64,000 nt of DNA from Dyadobacter subterraneus (GTDB lineage Bacteria > Bacteroidota > Bacteroidia > Cytophagales > Spirosomataceae): assembly GCF_015221875.1 (NCBI RefSeq), contig NZ_JACYGY010000002.1, positions 541,573 through 605,572 of the forward strand. Direction: 5' to 3'. Every line of letters starts with the position of its first letter. Position 1 is the stretch's first letter. Under the pieces are notes generated by a model. That model searched no databases. It was given only the letters and a program-made list of their open reading frames with translations, and was not told the DNA's origin. Positions 1 through 9,100 of the stretch are shown here, piece after piece. Made by a program: the position numbers and the translations under genes.

Positions 1-384
1 ATCATAAAAAGCATTGTTGGCGCCAGTTCCCAAAATACAAGCAATTCCGGGTTTGTTTCCGCATAATCCTCTTGCCGCAGCAAGCATATCGGAAGCCACT
101 TCAATAATTTCCGCAGATGGAACCGAATCCACCAGCGCATCGTAAATTGGCCGACTCGTTACTTTATCAGCGCAACCCGCACCGTAAAAAAAGATCTGAT
201 CAATAGGAGAAGTTATAAAAGGTAATACTTCCTTTTCCAAAACTTCTGTAACTTCTTCTTTGGTCTGATAAAAAGGGTTAAGTCCTCCCGAGTGAAGACG
301 AAATGGTGTTTTTCCTGTTGTTGCTACAAGCCAATCTGTTTTTGTTGAACCGCTGTCTGCAATCAGATAAGTATATTGTTTCAA
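1..384 (-). CDS. BadF/BadG-type ATPase, N-acetylglucosamine kinase-like (partial)
   Basis: The N-terminal 128 codons of a gene that runs off the left edge. The translation begins LKQYTYLIADSGSTKTDW, the phosphate-1 loop (DSGSTKTDW) of the ASKHA kinase fold, and continues with GAGCAD and an ILGTGANN loop, typical of BadF/BadG/BcrA/BcrD ATPases annotated as N-acetylglucosamine kinases. Members phosphorylate amino sugars in the cytoplasm, for example during peptidoglycan recycling. An in-frame stop at 391-393 leaves TTG at 384-382 as the likely start, 6 nt after the upstream cytochrome b5-like gene, so the two are probably cotranscribed. The substrate cannot be decided from this fragment. Confidence 0.8.
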   Translation of the reverse strand, partial: MKQYTYLIADSGSTKTDWLVATTGKTPFRLHSGGLNPFYQTKEEVTEVLEKEVLPFITSPIDQIFFYGAGCADKVTSRPIYDALVDSVPSAEIIEVASDMLAAARGLCGNKPGIACILGTGANNAFYD

Positions 385-390
385 GTGCTG

Positions 391-630
391 TTAATTAAAT
401 GGTTCTGATAATTTTCCTATGACCTTAAACTTTTCAAAAACACGCTCAGTATGCGGCGCGTCTCCAAGTTCTTTGGTCAGGTCTTGTCCCGCCCAATGTT
501 CGTAATGGTGGCCGTTCCGCCAGAGCCGGGATGTTGTAACGTCATAAATAAGCCCCTGGTATGCACACCAAATCTCTTCTCTATCCTGTCCGTTTCGCAG
601 TGCGAGCTGAGACTTTGTATATTCTTTCAT
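391..630 (-). CDS. Cytochrome b5-like heme/steroid-binding domain protein
   Basis: A 79-residue single-domain protein. The middle (WCAYQGLIYDVT followed by WRNGHHYEHWAGQDLT) and the C-terminal APHTERVFEKFKVIG match the small cytochrome b5-like heme/steroid-binding family, in which a histidine near the HxxHWAG region and one further on can ligate heme. There is no signal peptide or membrane segment, so it is probably cytoplasmic. The ATG at 630 is preferred over a TTG one codon upstream. It lies directly before the sugar kinase with 6 nt between them. The true ligand (heme or other) is not clear from sequence. Confidence 0.75.
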   Translation of the reverse strand: MKEYTKSQLALRNGQDREEIWCAYQGLIYDVTTSRLWRNGHHYEHWAGQDLTKELGDAPHTERVFEKFKVIGKLSEPFN

Positions 631-767
631 CAACGGTTGGTTACCTAAAAAACGATTTTAATAATTTCAGGGACGGAATTTAAGAGGATCATTTCAGAAT
701 ATTTTGATATTAAGACTAAAAAATCTGAACTTGGCGTTTAATTAGAAAATTATCCGTGAAAGATAGA

Positions 768-1217
768 ATGAAAAAAACGTATACTTTACTTTGCAGTATT
801 TTGCTGGTGATCACACTTGTAACAGCAGGATGTAAGAAAAATTCTCCGAAATCAGTTTCTGAACGCATCGCAAAATCATGGACCGCAGAATCGGTTAAAG
901 AAGGTACTGTTGTAGTTTACACAAGAGGTGGAGCTGGTAATATCCGGGCGGAATATTCCAATTTCAAACTGGTATTAAACAGTGGCGGTACGGCAACTTA
1001 TACAGAATTTGACAAAAATATCTTTTCCGGTAGTTGGTCATTGGACGGAGAAACAACTTTGATCCTTTCGGGATTGACACCTCAGCCAAGTGGGAGTGGC
1101 GGTACTGTGAAATTCACAATCACTTCTCTTGACGATACAAAAGTGGTATTAACCCGCGTGGATGCAAGTCCAAAAACAGGAAATACAATCAACCAATATA
1201 CACTTTCAACACAATAA
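768..1217 (+). CDS. Lipoprotein, lipocalin-like beta-rich, function unknown
   Basis: A 149-residue protein starting at ATG 768 (MKKTYTLLCSILL). A GTG at 756 is in frame but would put charged residues before the signal peptide. The lipobox VTAGC is followed by KKN, so a lipid-anchored envelope protein is expected. The mature part has alternating hydrophobic strands and phrases such as FKLVLNSGGTATYTEFDK and SGSWSLDGETTLILSG, resembling the lipocalin-like/DUF5004-type lipoproteins common in Bacteroidota. No catalytic motif is visible. It appears monocistronic and ends before a strong hairpin at 1309. Confidence 0.7.
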   Translation: MKKTYTLLCSILLVITLVTAGCKKNSPKSVSERIAKSWTAESVKEGTVVVYTRGGAGNIRAEYSNFKLVLNSGGTATYTEFDKNIFSGSWSLDGETTLILSGLTPQPSGSGGTVKFTITSLDDTKVVLTRVDASPKTGNTINQYTLSTQ

Positions 1218-1308
1218 TTTTTCAGTTTGAATGCTGATGTGGTTATGTTGGTTTTATCAATTAACAATCAGTAACTGAACTTTTAATATCAAAATTTTAT
1301 TGATAAAC

Positions 1309-1345
1309 GAAGCCATTTCCCGCAAGAGATGGCTTCATTTATTTT
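1309..1345 (+). terminator. Intrinsic terminator after the lipoprotein gene
   Basis: GAAGCCAT (1309-1316) pairs with ATGGCTTC (1329-1336) around a 12-nt loop, followed by a T-rich run (ATTTATTTTT). It separates the lipoprotein gene from thiL. Confidence 0.7.
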
Positions 1346-1349
1346 TAGC

Positions 1350-1357
1350 TAACTTTG
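1350..1357 (+). promoter_or_regulatory. Bacteroidota -7 element TAACTTTG for thiL
   Basis: TAACTTTG fits the TAnnTTTG consensus. It ends only 4 nt before the thiL ATG at 1362, so transcription would begin at or next to the start codon. No TTG sits at the usual distance upstream. Confidence 0.45.
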
Positions 1358-1361
1358 CAAC

Positions 1362-2384
1362 ATGGCAGAATCAAGAACAGAAATCAGCAATTTAGGCGAA
1401 TTTGGTCTTATCAAAAGATTGAATCAAGGGCTAAAAAATAATTTACCCGACAGCATAACAGGCATAGGCGATGACGCCGCAGTGATAGATTTAGGTACGG
1501 AATTCGGATTATTAACCACCGATATTCTTTTGGAAGGCGTTCATTTTGATTTGTCTTTTTTTCCTTTAAAACATTTAGGATATAAAGCGATAGCTATCAA
1601 TGTTTCTGACGTTGCGGCAATGAACGGAATTCCACGCCAGGTAACCGTTGGTTTGGCTTTGAGTAATCGCTTTTCCGTTGAAGCCGTTGAAGAATTGTAT
1701 GAAGGCATGAAAGCGGCCTGCAAAGATTTCAATGTAGATCTTGTTGGAGGTGATACTTCTTCCTCCTTATCGGGATTATTTATTTCTGTTAGCGTTTTCG
1801 GACGTGTGGCGAAAGATAGAATTACATACCGAAATACAGCCAAAGCAAATGATCTTTTATGCGTTTCCGGAGATTTGGGTGGTGCTTATATTGGTTTACA
1901 ATTATTGGTAAGAGAAAAACAGGTTTTCCTGGCTGATCCAAATATGCAGCCACAGCTAGACGGAAAAGAATATGTAATTCAAAGACAACTTCGCCCGGAA
2001 GCCCGTATGGATGTAGTTTATGAACTGGCAGGCGCTGGCGTCATACCAACTTCCATGATCGACGTTTCCGATGGACTGGCGTCTGATCTTTTGCATCTTT
2101 GTTCACAATCCGGCGTTGGCGCGTTGGTATTTGAGGATAAATTGCCAATCGACGAGCAAACCTACATGGGAGCCGTAGAATTAAATATCGGACCGATAAC
2201 AGCAGCTTTGAACGGTGGTGAAGATTATGAACTGCTTTTCACTGTACCACAAAGTGATTATGATAAAATCAAAAACAATCCAAAAATCAGCGTCATTGGT
2301 TATATGACGGATAAAAAGGATGACGTTTTGTTACATACAAAAGGAGACAACAGAGTTCAGATCACAGCACAAGGCTGGAATTAA
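1362..2384 (+). CDS. thiL: Thiamine-monophosphate kinase
   Basis: This 340-residue protein matches ThiL in length and in all landmarks: GIGDDAAVI near residue 35, the LLEGVHFDL strand, GGDTSSS around residue 125, DVSDGLASDL around 235 and NGGEDYELLF near 290. These residues bind Mg-ATP and thiamine phosphate. The enzyme phosphorylates thiamine monophosphate to the cofactor thiamine diphosphate in the cytoplasm. The gene stands alone between a terminator and a strong palindrome at 2444, with a consensus -7 element almost touching its start codon. I saw no TPP riboswitch upstream. Confidence 0.95.
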   Translation: MAESRTEISNLGEFGLIKRLNQGLKNNLPDSITGIGDDAAVIDLGTEFGLLTTDILLEGVHFDLSFFPLKHLGYKAIAINVSDVAAMNGIPRQVTVGLALSNRFSVEAVEELYEGMKAACKDFNVDLVGGDTSSSLSGLFISVSVFGRVAKDRITYRNTAKANDLLCVSGDLGGAYIGLQLLVREKQVFLADPNMQPQLDGKEYVIQRQLRPEARMDVVYELAGAGVIPTSMIDVSDGLASDLLHLCSQSGVGALVFEDKLPIDEQTYMGAVELNIGPITAALNGGEDYELLFTVPQSDYDKIKNNPKISVIGYMTDKKDDVLLHTKGDNRVQITAQGWN

Positions 2385-2443
2385 TTTGATAGGTAATTGA
2401 TATTTTGCTCAATCTGAATTAACCCAAGGCTTTTTAACGAGCC

Positions 2444-2477
2444 ACCCGTCCGACGGCTTTTTCGCCGTCGGACGGGT
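2444..2477. repeat. Perfect 14-bp-stem palindrome, CCGTCCGACGG family
   Basis: ACCCGTCCGACGGC (2444-2457) and GCCGTCGGACGGGT (2464-2477) form a perfect hairpin with a 6-nt loop TTTTTC, followed by AATAAAAC. The same core, again followed by TAATAAAAC, recurs twice at 32644-32712. It lies between convergent thiL and the aminotransferase gene. It may end transcription, but without a long T-run it looks more like a repeated intergenic element. Confidence 0.8.
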
Positions 2478-2537
2478 AATAAAACTCGAAGCTGAAAATA
2501 AACTTAGTCAGAGCCAAAAGCCAACAAGAGAAAAAAA

Positions 2538-3368
2538 TCACTTCCCCCATTCCAGCACCGCTCTCTTAAATAAGTCCTGCAACGAAAGCGTCCGTTTTCC
2601 TGCTTTTCCATCGCCAACCAGATTATCCCCAATTTGCACAATAGGCATTACCCATTTGGTTGAACTCGTAGTAAAAGCTTCATCAGCCGTTTCAAGTTCA
2701 GAATATAAAAGCGGACGAACTTCAATTTTAAAATGCGCTTCTGCCAATTCCAAAACCACTTTTCTGGTAATTCCTCTCAGAATATTAGTATCAGAAGTAA
2801 TCAGCGTATCACCTTTAAAAATGAAGAAATTACTTCTTGTCAATTCACTGATCTCGCCGTCTTTATGGAAAAGTAAATCCGAAGCGCCTTGCTTTTTCAT
2901 TTCATCAGCCATCAAAACCATATGCACATAATTTGTCGTTTTGATTTCCGGCAAATCACGGACATATTGATATGGCAAAACTTTCATTCCTTTTAATAAA
3001 GCGGCAGGATTGTCCTGCGGCAATGCTTCTGTACGAATTAAAAAATTTGGCAGAATAACATTTACACTATCAGGCGCATAACCGCCAGTCAATACAAAAC
3101 GAAAAGCAACTTCTGCTTCTCCGGATAATGCGTGCAAATCTGCCAGAATTTCTGCCACTTCCTCCTGATTTAAAGGAAGAGGAAGTTTTAATAATTTGGC
3201 CGAATTTTCAAAACGCTGCCAGTAATCATCCCAGCGAAAAGGAACACCGTTATAAGTTCTGAAATAATCAAACATACCATATCCACGCAAAATAGCCAGG
3301 TCGTTTGATTTAAAAATTGACGAATCTAAGGGAGAAATTTCTCCGTTGAAATAAAGATGAAATGGCAT
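2538..3368 (-). CDS. Class IV aminotransferase (BCAT / aminodeoxychorismate lyase fold)
   Basis: A 276-residue protein from ATG 3368 (MPFHLYFNGEI). An extension of 13 codons upstream is possible but unlike the family. Fold-type IV PLP enzyme features include the RGYGMFDYFRTYNG N-terminal region, the PLP lysine in LPEIKTTNY and the GEISELTRSNFF segment that contacts the cofactor. Family members are branched-chain or D-amino-acid aminotransferases and 4-amino-4-deoxychorismate lyase. The short length and isolated position do not decide between them. It is convergent with thiL. Confidence 0.8.
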   Translation of the reverse strand: MPFHLYFNGEISPLDSSIFKSNDLAILRGYGMFDYFRTYNGVPFRWDDYWQRFENSAKLLKLPLPLNQEEVAEILADLHALSGEAEVAFRFVLTGGYAPDSVNVILPNFLIRTEALPQDNPAALLKGMKVLPYQYVRDLPEIKTTNYVHMVLMADEMKKQGASDLLFHKDGEISELTRSNFFIFKGDTLITSDTNILRGITRKVVLELAEAHFKIEVRPLLYSELETADEAFTTSSTKWVMPIVQIGDNLVGDGKAGKRTLSLQDLFKRAVLEWGK

Positions 3369-3715
3369 TTTGTATTTTATTTTAACCACGAATTCCACAG
3401 ATATCACGAATTCGCTTAAAGAATATTAGTGTTAATTCGTGTATTCGTGGCAGAAAAAAGAATTATCTACATCCAAATATGGTAAGAATATCCATTTGAT
3501 TAATCCATGCATCCAAATAAATCCTGACCTACTTCGGATTTCAATATTTTCTAGCAGTTCAATACATTTAATCCAAATACAGAACCATTCATCCAACTAA
3601 CCTTTGAGTTTATCAACAGGATTTAGCTACTTTGCGTAGTTCTCTTAAAACGGGAAAATTTCGGATCAAAATAATTCGTTTTCAATACGATTGAATACGT
3701 AGTAACAAGCCACGA
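3369..3715. other. Gene-free stretch between divergent aminotransferase and polyprenyl synthase genes
   Basis: About 350 bp containing the CCACGAATT inverted repeat (3386-3450), several ATCCAAATA-like short repeats around 3480-3600, and a TACTTTGC element near 3629, a one-base-short version of the TAnnTTTG promoter box, possibly for the polyprenyl synthase. No convincing small gene is visible. Confidence 0.5.
3386..3450. repeat. Double inverted repeat CCACGAATT...AATTCGTGG
   Basis: CCACGAATT (3386-3394) and CACGAATT (3405-3412) are mirrored by AATTCGTG (3434-3441) and ATTCGTGG (3443-3450). Another CCACGAAT lies at 3710-3717 and includes the ATG of the next gene. It resembles a degraded intergenic repeat element. 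Confidence 0.6.
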
Positions 3716-4690
3716 ATGACAACAACAGAAAATCTGCTGCAAACCCTGCAAACTGAAATAGAACAAACTTCTTACGGAGAATCTCCTGCTGAACTTTACG
3801 AACCGATACGTTATATCATGGCCCTGGGCGGCAAACGTTTTCGTCCGCTTTTAACTTTATTATCCGCATCGCTTTATACAGACGACTGGAAAAATGCTTT
3901 AAGACCTGCCATCGCCGTTGAAGTTTTCCATAATTTCACTTTGATGCACGATGATATTATGGATAAGGCGCCACTACGCCGTGGAAAACCTACCGTGCAT
4001 GAAAAATGGAATGCCAATACCGCAATTCTCTCAGGCGATGTGATGCTGATCAGAGCTTATGATTTTTTGATTGATATAAAAAAGGAAGATCTGAGAAATG
4101 TTCTGGTGCGTTTTAATCAGACGGCCGCCGAAGTTTGTGAAGGGCAGCAACTGGATATGAATTTCGAAACCCGCTGGGACGTTACCGAAGACGAGTATTT
4201 AAATATGATACGCCTTAAAACGTCCGTCCTGCTGGGCTTTGCACTTGAATTAGGCGGAATCATAGGCGGAGCTGATTCCGAGGCCACGAAACTGCTATAT
4301 GAAGCTGGTGAAAGTATGGGGATTGGCTTTCAATTGAAAGACGATCTGCTGGATGTTTACGGAGATCCTGAAAAGTTTGGAAAACTGGTAGGCGGAGATA
4401 TTATTGCTAATAAGAAAACGTTTTTATTGATCGAAGCACTAACAAAAGCAGAAGGCAAAACCGGAGAGGAATTGAATAAATGGATTTCTGCCAAGACTTT
4501 TGATAAGAAAGAAAAAGTAGCCGCTGTAAGAGAAATTTATGATACCTTGGGAATCCGCGCTTTGACAGAACAAAAAATTACTGACTATTTTGACCAGGGA
4601 ATTGATTGTCTGGAAAGGTTGCCGGTTGATTCTGAAAGGAAAAAAACATTACTCGGTTTTGTGCGTCAATTGGTTGAACGGGAACAGTAA
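3716..4690 (+). CDS. Polyprenyl diphosphate synthase (trans-isoprenyl)
   Basis: A 324-residue trans-isoprenyl diphosphate synthase. The substrate motifs GGKRFRPLL, the first aspartate-rich motif DDIMD (D79-D83) with following RRGKPT, and the second, DDLLDVYGD around residue 212, are intact. The enzyme condenses isopentenyl diphosphate onto an allylic diphosphate to make precursors of quinone side chains, carotenoids or the lipid carrier. Product length cannot be read reliably; bulky residues before DDIMD (FHNFTLMH) suggest a short to medium chain. A rhomboid gene follows after 63 nt on the same strand. The window also carries ispH of the same pathway, 21 kb away. Confidence 0.9.
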   Translation: MTTTENLLQTLQTEIEQTSYGESPAELYEPIRYIMALGGKRFRPLLTLLSASLYTDDWKNALRPAIAVEVFHNFTLMHDDIMDKAPLRRGKPTVHEKWNANTAILSGDVMLIRAYDFLIDIKKEDLRNVLVRFNQTAAEVCEGQQLDMNFETRWDVTEDEYLNMIRLKTSVLLGFALELGGIIGGADSEATKLLYEAGESMGIGFQLKDDLLDVYGDPEKFGKLVGGDIIANKKTFLLIEALTKAEGKTGEELNKWISAKTFDKKEKVAAVREIYDTLGIRALTEQKITDYFDQGIDCLERLPVDSERKKTLLGFVRQLVEREQ

Positions 4691-4753
4691 AATGTTGATA
4701 ACCGGTAAATTACCGCAGTTTCAACTATCATTTTAATTTATTAATCAGAAATT

Positions 4754-5374
4754 ATGTCTATCACCCTCATATTAATCGTAATAACTGCTGGTATAAGTTA
4801 TTACGCGCTTCAAAACTCGCTTGTCATGGATAAGCTGATTATGAATCCTTACAAGGTTACCAAACGGAATGAATATTACAGATTTATAACCTCAGGGTTT
4901 ATACATGCGGATTTCGGGCATTTAATTTTTAATATGCTTACGTTATGGTTTGTAGGCGAAGGAATAGAAAGGCTTTTTGCTATGCTTTTTGGTACCAGCG
5001 GACCGGCGTATTACTTGTTTTTATATCTGGTTGGTATAATAGTATCTGATATTCCTACCTATTTGAAACATCGCAACAATTCAAATTATAATTCCCTGGG
5101 TGCCTCCGGAGGAGTTTCTGCTGTGTTATTTGCAGCAATACTAATTAATCCTTTGATGGATATTTATTTGTATTTCTTTATACAACTGAAAGCGTTTATT
5201 TTCGGAATCCTGTTTTTGGCATATTCGATATACGAAGGGCGCCGTGGCAGAAGTTACGTCAACCATAGCGCCCATATTTACGGTGCAGTTTTCGGAATGG
5301 TATTTATGGCTGTCGTTTATCCGAGTGCTGTACCAAATTTCTTTCAACAAATTTTATCCTGGCGATTATTTTAA
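4754..5374 (+). CDS. Rhomboid-family intramembrane serine protease
   Basis: A 206-residue integral membrane protein with about six hydrophobic segments. The catalytic serine lies in LGASGG (S118, GxSG motif) and the catalytic histidine in SAHIYGAVFG (H174). The L1-loop phrase HADFGHLIFNM matches the rhomboid pattern. Such enzymes cut transmembrane segments within the lipid bilayer; the substrate is unknown. The gene ends convergently with the psd-like gene, overlapping its last 9 bp. Confidence 0.9.
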   Translation: MSITLILIVITAGISYYALQNSLVMDKLIMNPYKVTKRNEYYRFITSGFIHADFGHLIFNMLTLWFVGEGIERLFAMLFGTSGPAYYLFLYLVGIIVSDIPTYLKHRNNSNYNSLGASGGVSAVLFAAILINPLMDIYLYFFIQLKAFIFGILFLAYSIYEGRRGRSYVNHSAHIYGAVFGMVFMAVVYPSAVPNFFQQILSWRLF

Positions 5375-6025
5375 TTCCGCCAGAACCGTAACGCTTCCAA
5401 CCGTTTTATCCTGAAGATTAACTTTAATTTCTGCATCAAGCGGTAAGAAAATATCAACACGGGAGCCGAATTTGATAAAACCCATTTCGGTTCCCTGTTC
5501 AACTTTATCTCCTTCTTTTACATACCAGCGAATACGGCGTGCTGCCGCTCCGGCAATCTGGCGGAATAATACTTCTACACCTGCCGAGGTTTCCGTTACA
5601 ACCGTTGTACGTTCGTTTTCCGTACTTGATTTTGGATGCCAGGCTACCAGATACAAACCAGGGTGATATTTAAAATATTTTATCACACCACTAACCGGAT
5701 TCCAGTTAACATGCACATTGATTGGCGACATGAAGATACTGATCTGACGTCTTGGGCCTTTGAAATATTCGCTTTCCACCACTTCCTCGATTACTACTAC
5801 TTTTCCGTCACAAGGCGCAATGATCTGGCTTTCACTTTTTGATACCGTCCGGGATGGCACTCGGAAGAATTGTACGATAAGGAAGAAAACAAATATACTG
5901 GCAATTAAAGTGATTCTCGGAATCCAGTATCCTTCGGGAAGCAGCATATTTATGCCCACATTAATCAGAATCAATATAATGGCTGCAATCGCCATGATCG
6001 TGTAACCTTCTTTATGAAGTTTCAT
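5366..6025 (-). CDS. psd: Phosphatidylserine decarboxylase, short type
   Basis: A 219-residue protein of the short phosphatidylserine decarboxylase type. Two N-terminal hydrophobic stretches (residues about 8-50) anchor it in the inner membrane. The self-cleavage site GS in IKFGSRVDIFLP is at G187-S188; S188 becomes the pyruvoyl cofactor. Upstream landmarks SPINVHVNWNPVSG and YHPGLYLVAWHPKS are characteristic. It converts phosphatidylserine to phosphatidylethanolamine, the main phospholipid of these bacteria. It lies downstream of secA on the same strand but is separated from it by a terminator. No pssA partner is next to it. Confidence 0.92.
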   Translation of the reverse strand: MKLHKEGYTIMAIAAIILILINVGINMLLPEGYWIPRITLIASIFVFFLIVQFFRVPSRTVSKSESQIIAPCDGKVVVIEEVVESEYFKGPRRQISIFMSPINVHVNWNPVSGVIKYFKYHPGLYLVAWHPKSSTENERTTVVTETSAGVEVLFRQIAGAAARRIRWYVKEGDKVEQGTEMGFIKFGSRVDIFLPLDAEIKVNLQDKTVGSVTVLAELK

Positions 6026-6100
6026 GAAAGGGGAATTTCGTTTACTCTTTGTCTTTAAAAATACAAATATCGTATAAATCTTGATTTTACACGTATCAAA

Positions 6101-6135
6101 AAGCCTTGCCGATCTAATTTAGAAAGGCAAGGCTT
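6101..6135 (-). terminator. Intrinsic terminator after secA
   Basis: AAGCCTTGCC (6101-6110) pairs with GGCAAGGCTT (6126-6135), a perfect 10-bp stem. On the minus strand the stem is followed by a T-run, ending secA transcription before the psd gene. The plus-strand side is also T-rich. Confidence 0.75.
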
Positions 6136-6181
6136 CTTATTTTTCACTATATATTCTTCGCGTTAAGTCTGATGAATGTCG

Positions 6182-9100
6182 TTATTCGATAACAACACAC
6201 TCACCGTTTTTAACTTCCTGCTCCACTTTTTTGTATTTCACATCACGCAAAACACGTCCGTCACGATACTGGACTGATACTTTCTGGTTACGATCCGCGA
6301 TTTTATCCACTTTTATCGGCTGAGCCTTGGTGGTTGATTCCATCTGACGAGCGTATTCATTTGGACCATCAAGATCTGCATCAAAATCTTCATTACGATT
6401 CGTTTGAAGCACAGGAGCTGGAGTTGGGCGTTTCGCCGTTTGTTGTACAACCGGAGCGGGAGCCGCTTCTTCCTGTGGAATATCAGCCTTCATAAGGAAG
6501 GAAACCATATCAAAGTTTACTTTGCTAAGGAAACGTTTGAAAAGCTCAACCGATTCGAATTTATAGATCAACAATGGATCTTTTTGTTCAAATACAGCAT
6601 TCTGAACGGATTGTTTCAAATCATCCATTTCACGAAGATGCTCTTTCCATTCCTGATCGATCAGTGAAAGAACAATCGCTTTTTCCATTTCGTGGGTAAT
6701 CTCATGTCCGCCATTCGCAAGGGCTTTTTTAAGATTTACAACTATACCCGTCTGACGAATTCCGTCACTGAACGGAATCATAATTTCGGTAATCGTGGCA
6801 CCACGTTCTGAATGGATTGATTGCAGAATTGGCAATGCTTTTTCTGAAATCTGATGATTTTTATCCTGATAATGTTTTTCAGCAGCCTCGTACAAACGCT
6901 GTGTTTTTTCCTGAGGTTTTAAAGAAACATTATCGTTTTCACTGAAAGGAAGTTCAATTCCCAGCGTTGTAATCGTTGCAAGGTCAAGCTCTGAATACGT
7001 TCCTGCATTTGATACAACTTCTTCACAAACATCATAAAGCGTGTTGGCAATATCAACAGCCAGACGATCACCAAATAAAGCATTACGACGACGCGTATAA
7101 ATCGCATCACGTTGGTAGTTCATTACGTCATCATATTCCAGAAGACGTTTACGCATACCAAAGTTATTTTCCTCTACTTTTTTCTGAGCCCGTTCAATGG
7201 ATTTGGTAATCATGCTGCTCTGGATGACTTCGCCTTCTTCCAAGCCCATTTTATCCATAACCTTCGCCATACGGTCTGAACCGAAAAGACGCATCAGGTT
7301 ATCTTCCAAAGAAACAAAGAATTGAGAAGAACCTGTATCACCCTGACGACCCGCACGACCACGAAGCTGTCTGTCTACACGGCGACTTTCATGACGTTCA
7401 GTACCAACAATTGCCAAACCACCAGCTGCTTTCGCTTCCGGAGTTAGTTTAATGTCCGTACCACGACCAGCCATGTTGGTTGCGATTGTCACAGTACCTG
7501 GTTTACCCGCTTCTGCAACAACTTCCGCTTCTTTCTGGTGTTGTTTCGCGTTCAATACCTGATGTGGTATTTTGCGAAGTGTAAGCATACGGCTGATAAT
7601 TTCAGAATTTTCAACCGAAGTTGTACCAACCAAAACAGGACGGCCAGCTTCTACTAATTCCACAATTTCATCCGTTACTGCATTATATTTTTCACGAACA
7701 GAACGGTAAACCTTATCTTCCTGATCTTTACGAACCGCAGGAACGTTAGTAGGAATAGAAACAACGTCCAATTTGTAGATTTCCCAGAATTCACCCGCTT
7801 CTGTTTCGGCCGTACCGGTCATACCGGCCAGCTTGTGATACATACGGAAATAATTCTGAAGTGTTACGGTAGCGTAAGTTTGCGTCGCATCTTCAACACG
7901 TACATTTTCTTTGGCTTCAATCGCCTGGTGAAGACCGTCTGAGTAACGACGACCGTCCATGATACGACCAGTCTGTTCATCAACGATTTTAACTTTTCCA
8001 TCCATTAAAACGTATTCAACATCTTTTTCAAAAAGAGTGTACGCTTTCAAAAGTTGGTTTACTGTATGAATCCGGGCTGTTTTTACAGAATAATCACGAA
8101 TCAACGCCTCTTTTTCAATTACGCGTTCCTGTTCGTTAAGGGACTGATCTTTTTCAATTTTGTCCAAATCAACTGCAATATCCGGAAGGATAAAGAAATT
8201 GGTCTGTTCTGATTCACCGGTAAGGAAATCAATTCCTTTTTCAGTCAATTCAATGCTGTTATGTCTTTCGTCAATCGTGAAGAAGAGCGGGGCATCAGCC
8301 TGAGGCATCAGTTTCTGGTTTTCCGCCAAATATATTGACTCAGATTCCTGCATCAATTGCTTGATACCAGACTCACTCAGATACTTAATTAACGGTTTAT
8401 ATTTTGGCATACCGCGGTGTGCACGGAAAAGCGCAAGAGAGCCTTCCTTTTTGTCACCCGCTGCAATTTTTTTCTTTGCTTCATTCAGCAAATCCATCGC
8501 CAGTTTCTTCTGCGCCTCAACGATTCTCGAAACACGAGGTTTCAGTTCAAGATATTCCTGTTCGTCACCACGGGGAACTGGTCCACTGATAATCAATGGA
8601 GTACGGGCATCATCGATCAAAACTGAATCGACCTCATCCACCATTGCGTAATGATGTTTACGCTGAACAAGTTCCTCAGTTGTGCGTGACATATTGTCAC
8701 GTAGATAATCAAAACCGAATTCGTTATTTGTTCCGTAAGTAAGATTTGCTTTATAGGCATCACGACGAGCCTGCGTATTTGGCTGGTGGCGGTCGATACA
8801 ATCTACGCTCATACCGTGGAATTCAAAAAGAGGCGCATTCCATTCCGCATCACGTTTTGCCAGGTAATCATTCACCGTAACAATGTGAACGCCTAAGCCT
8901 GCAAGCGCATTAAGAAAGGCTGGCAAAGTTGCCACAAGGGTTTTTCCTTCCCCTGTTGCCATTTCAGATATTTTTCCCTGATGCAAAACCACACCACCAA
9001 TAAGCTGCACGTCATAGTGCTGCATATTCCATTTAATTGGTTGGCCAATTACATCCCAGGTACTATTCCAAACGGCTTTATCGCCATTGATTACAACGTT

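Noticed and set aside
6404..6667. Open frames opposite secA
   Set aside because: Shadows of secA on the plus strand with no independent support.
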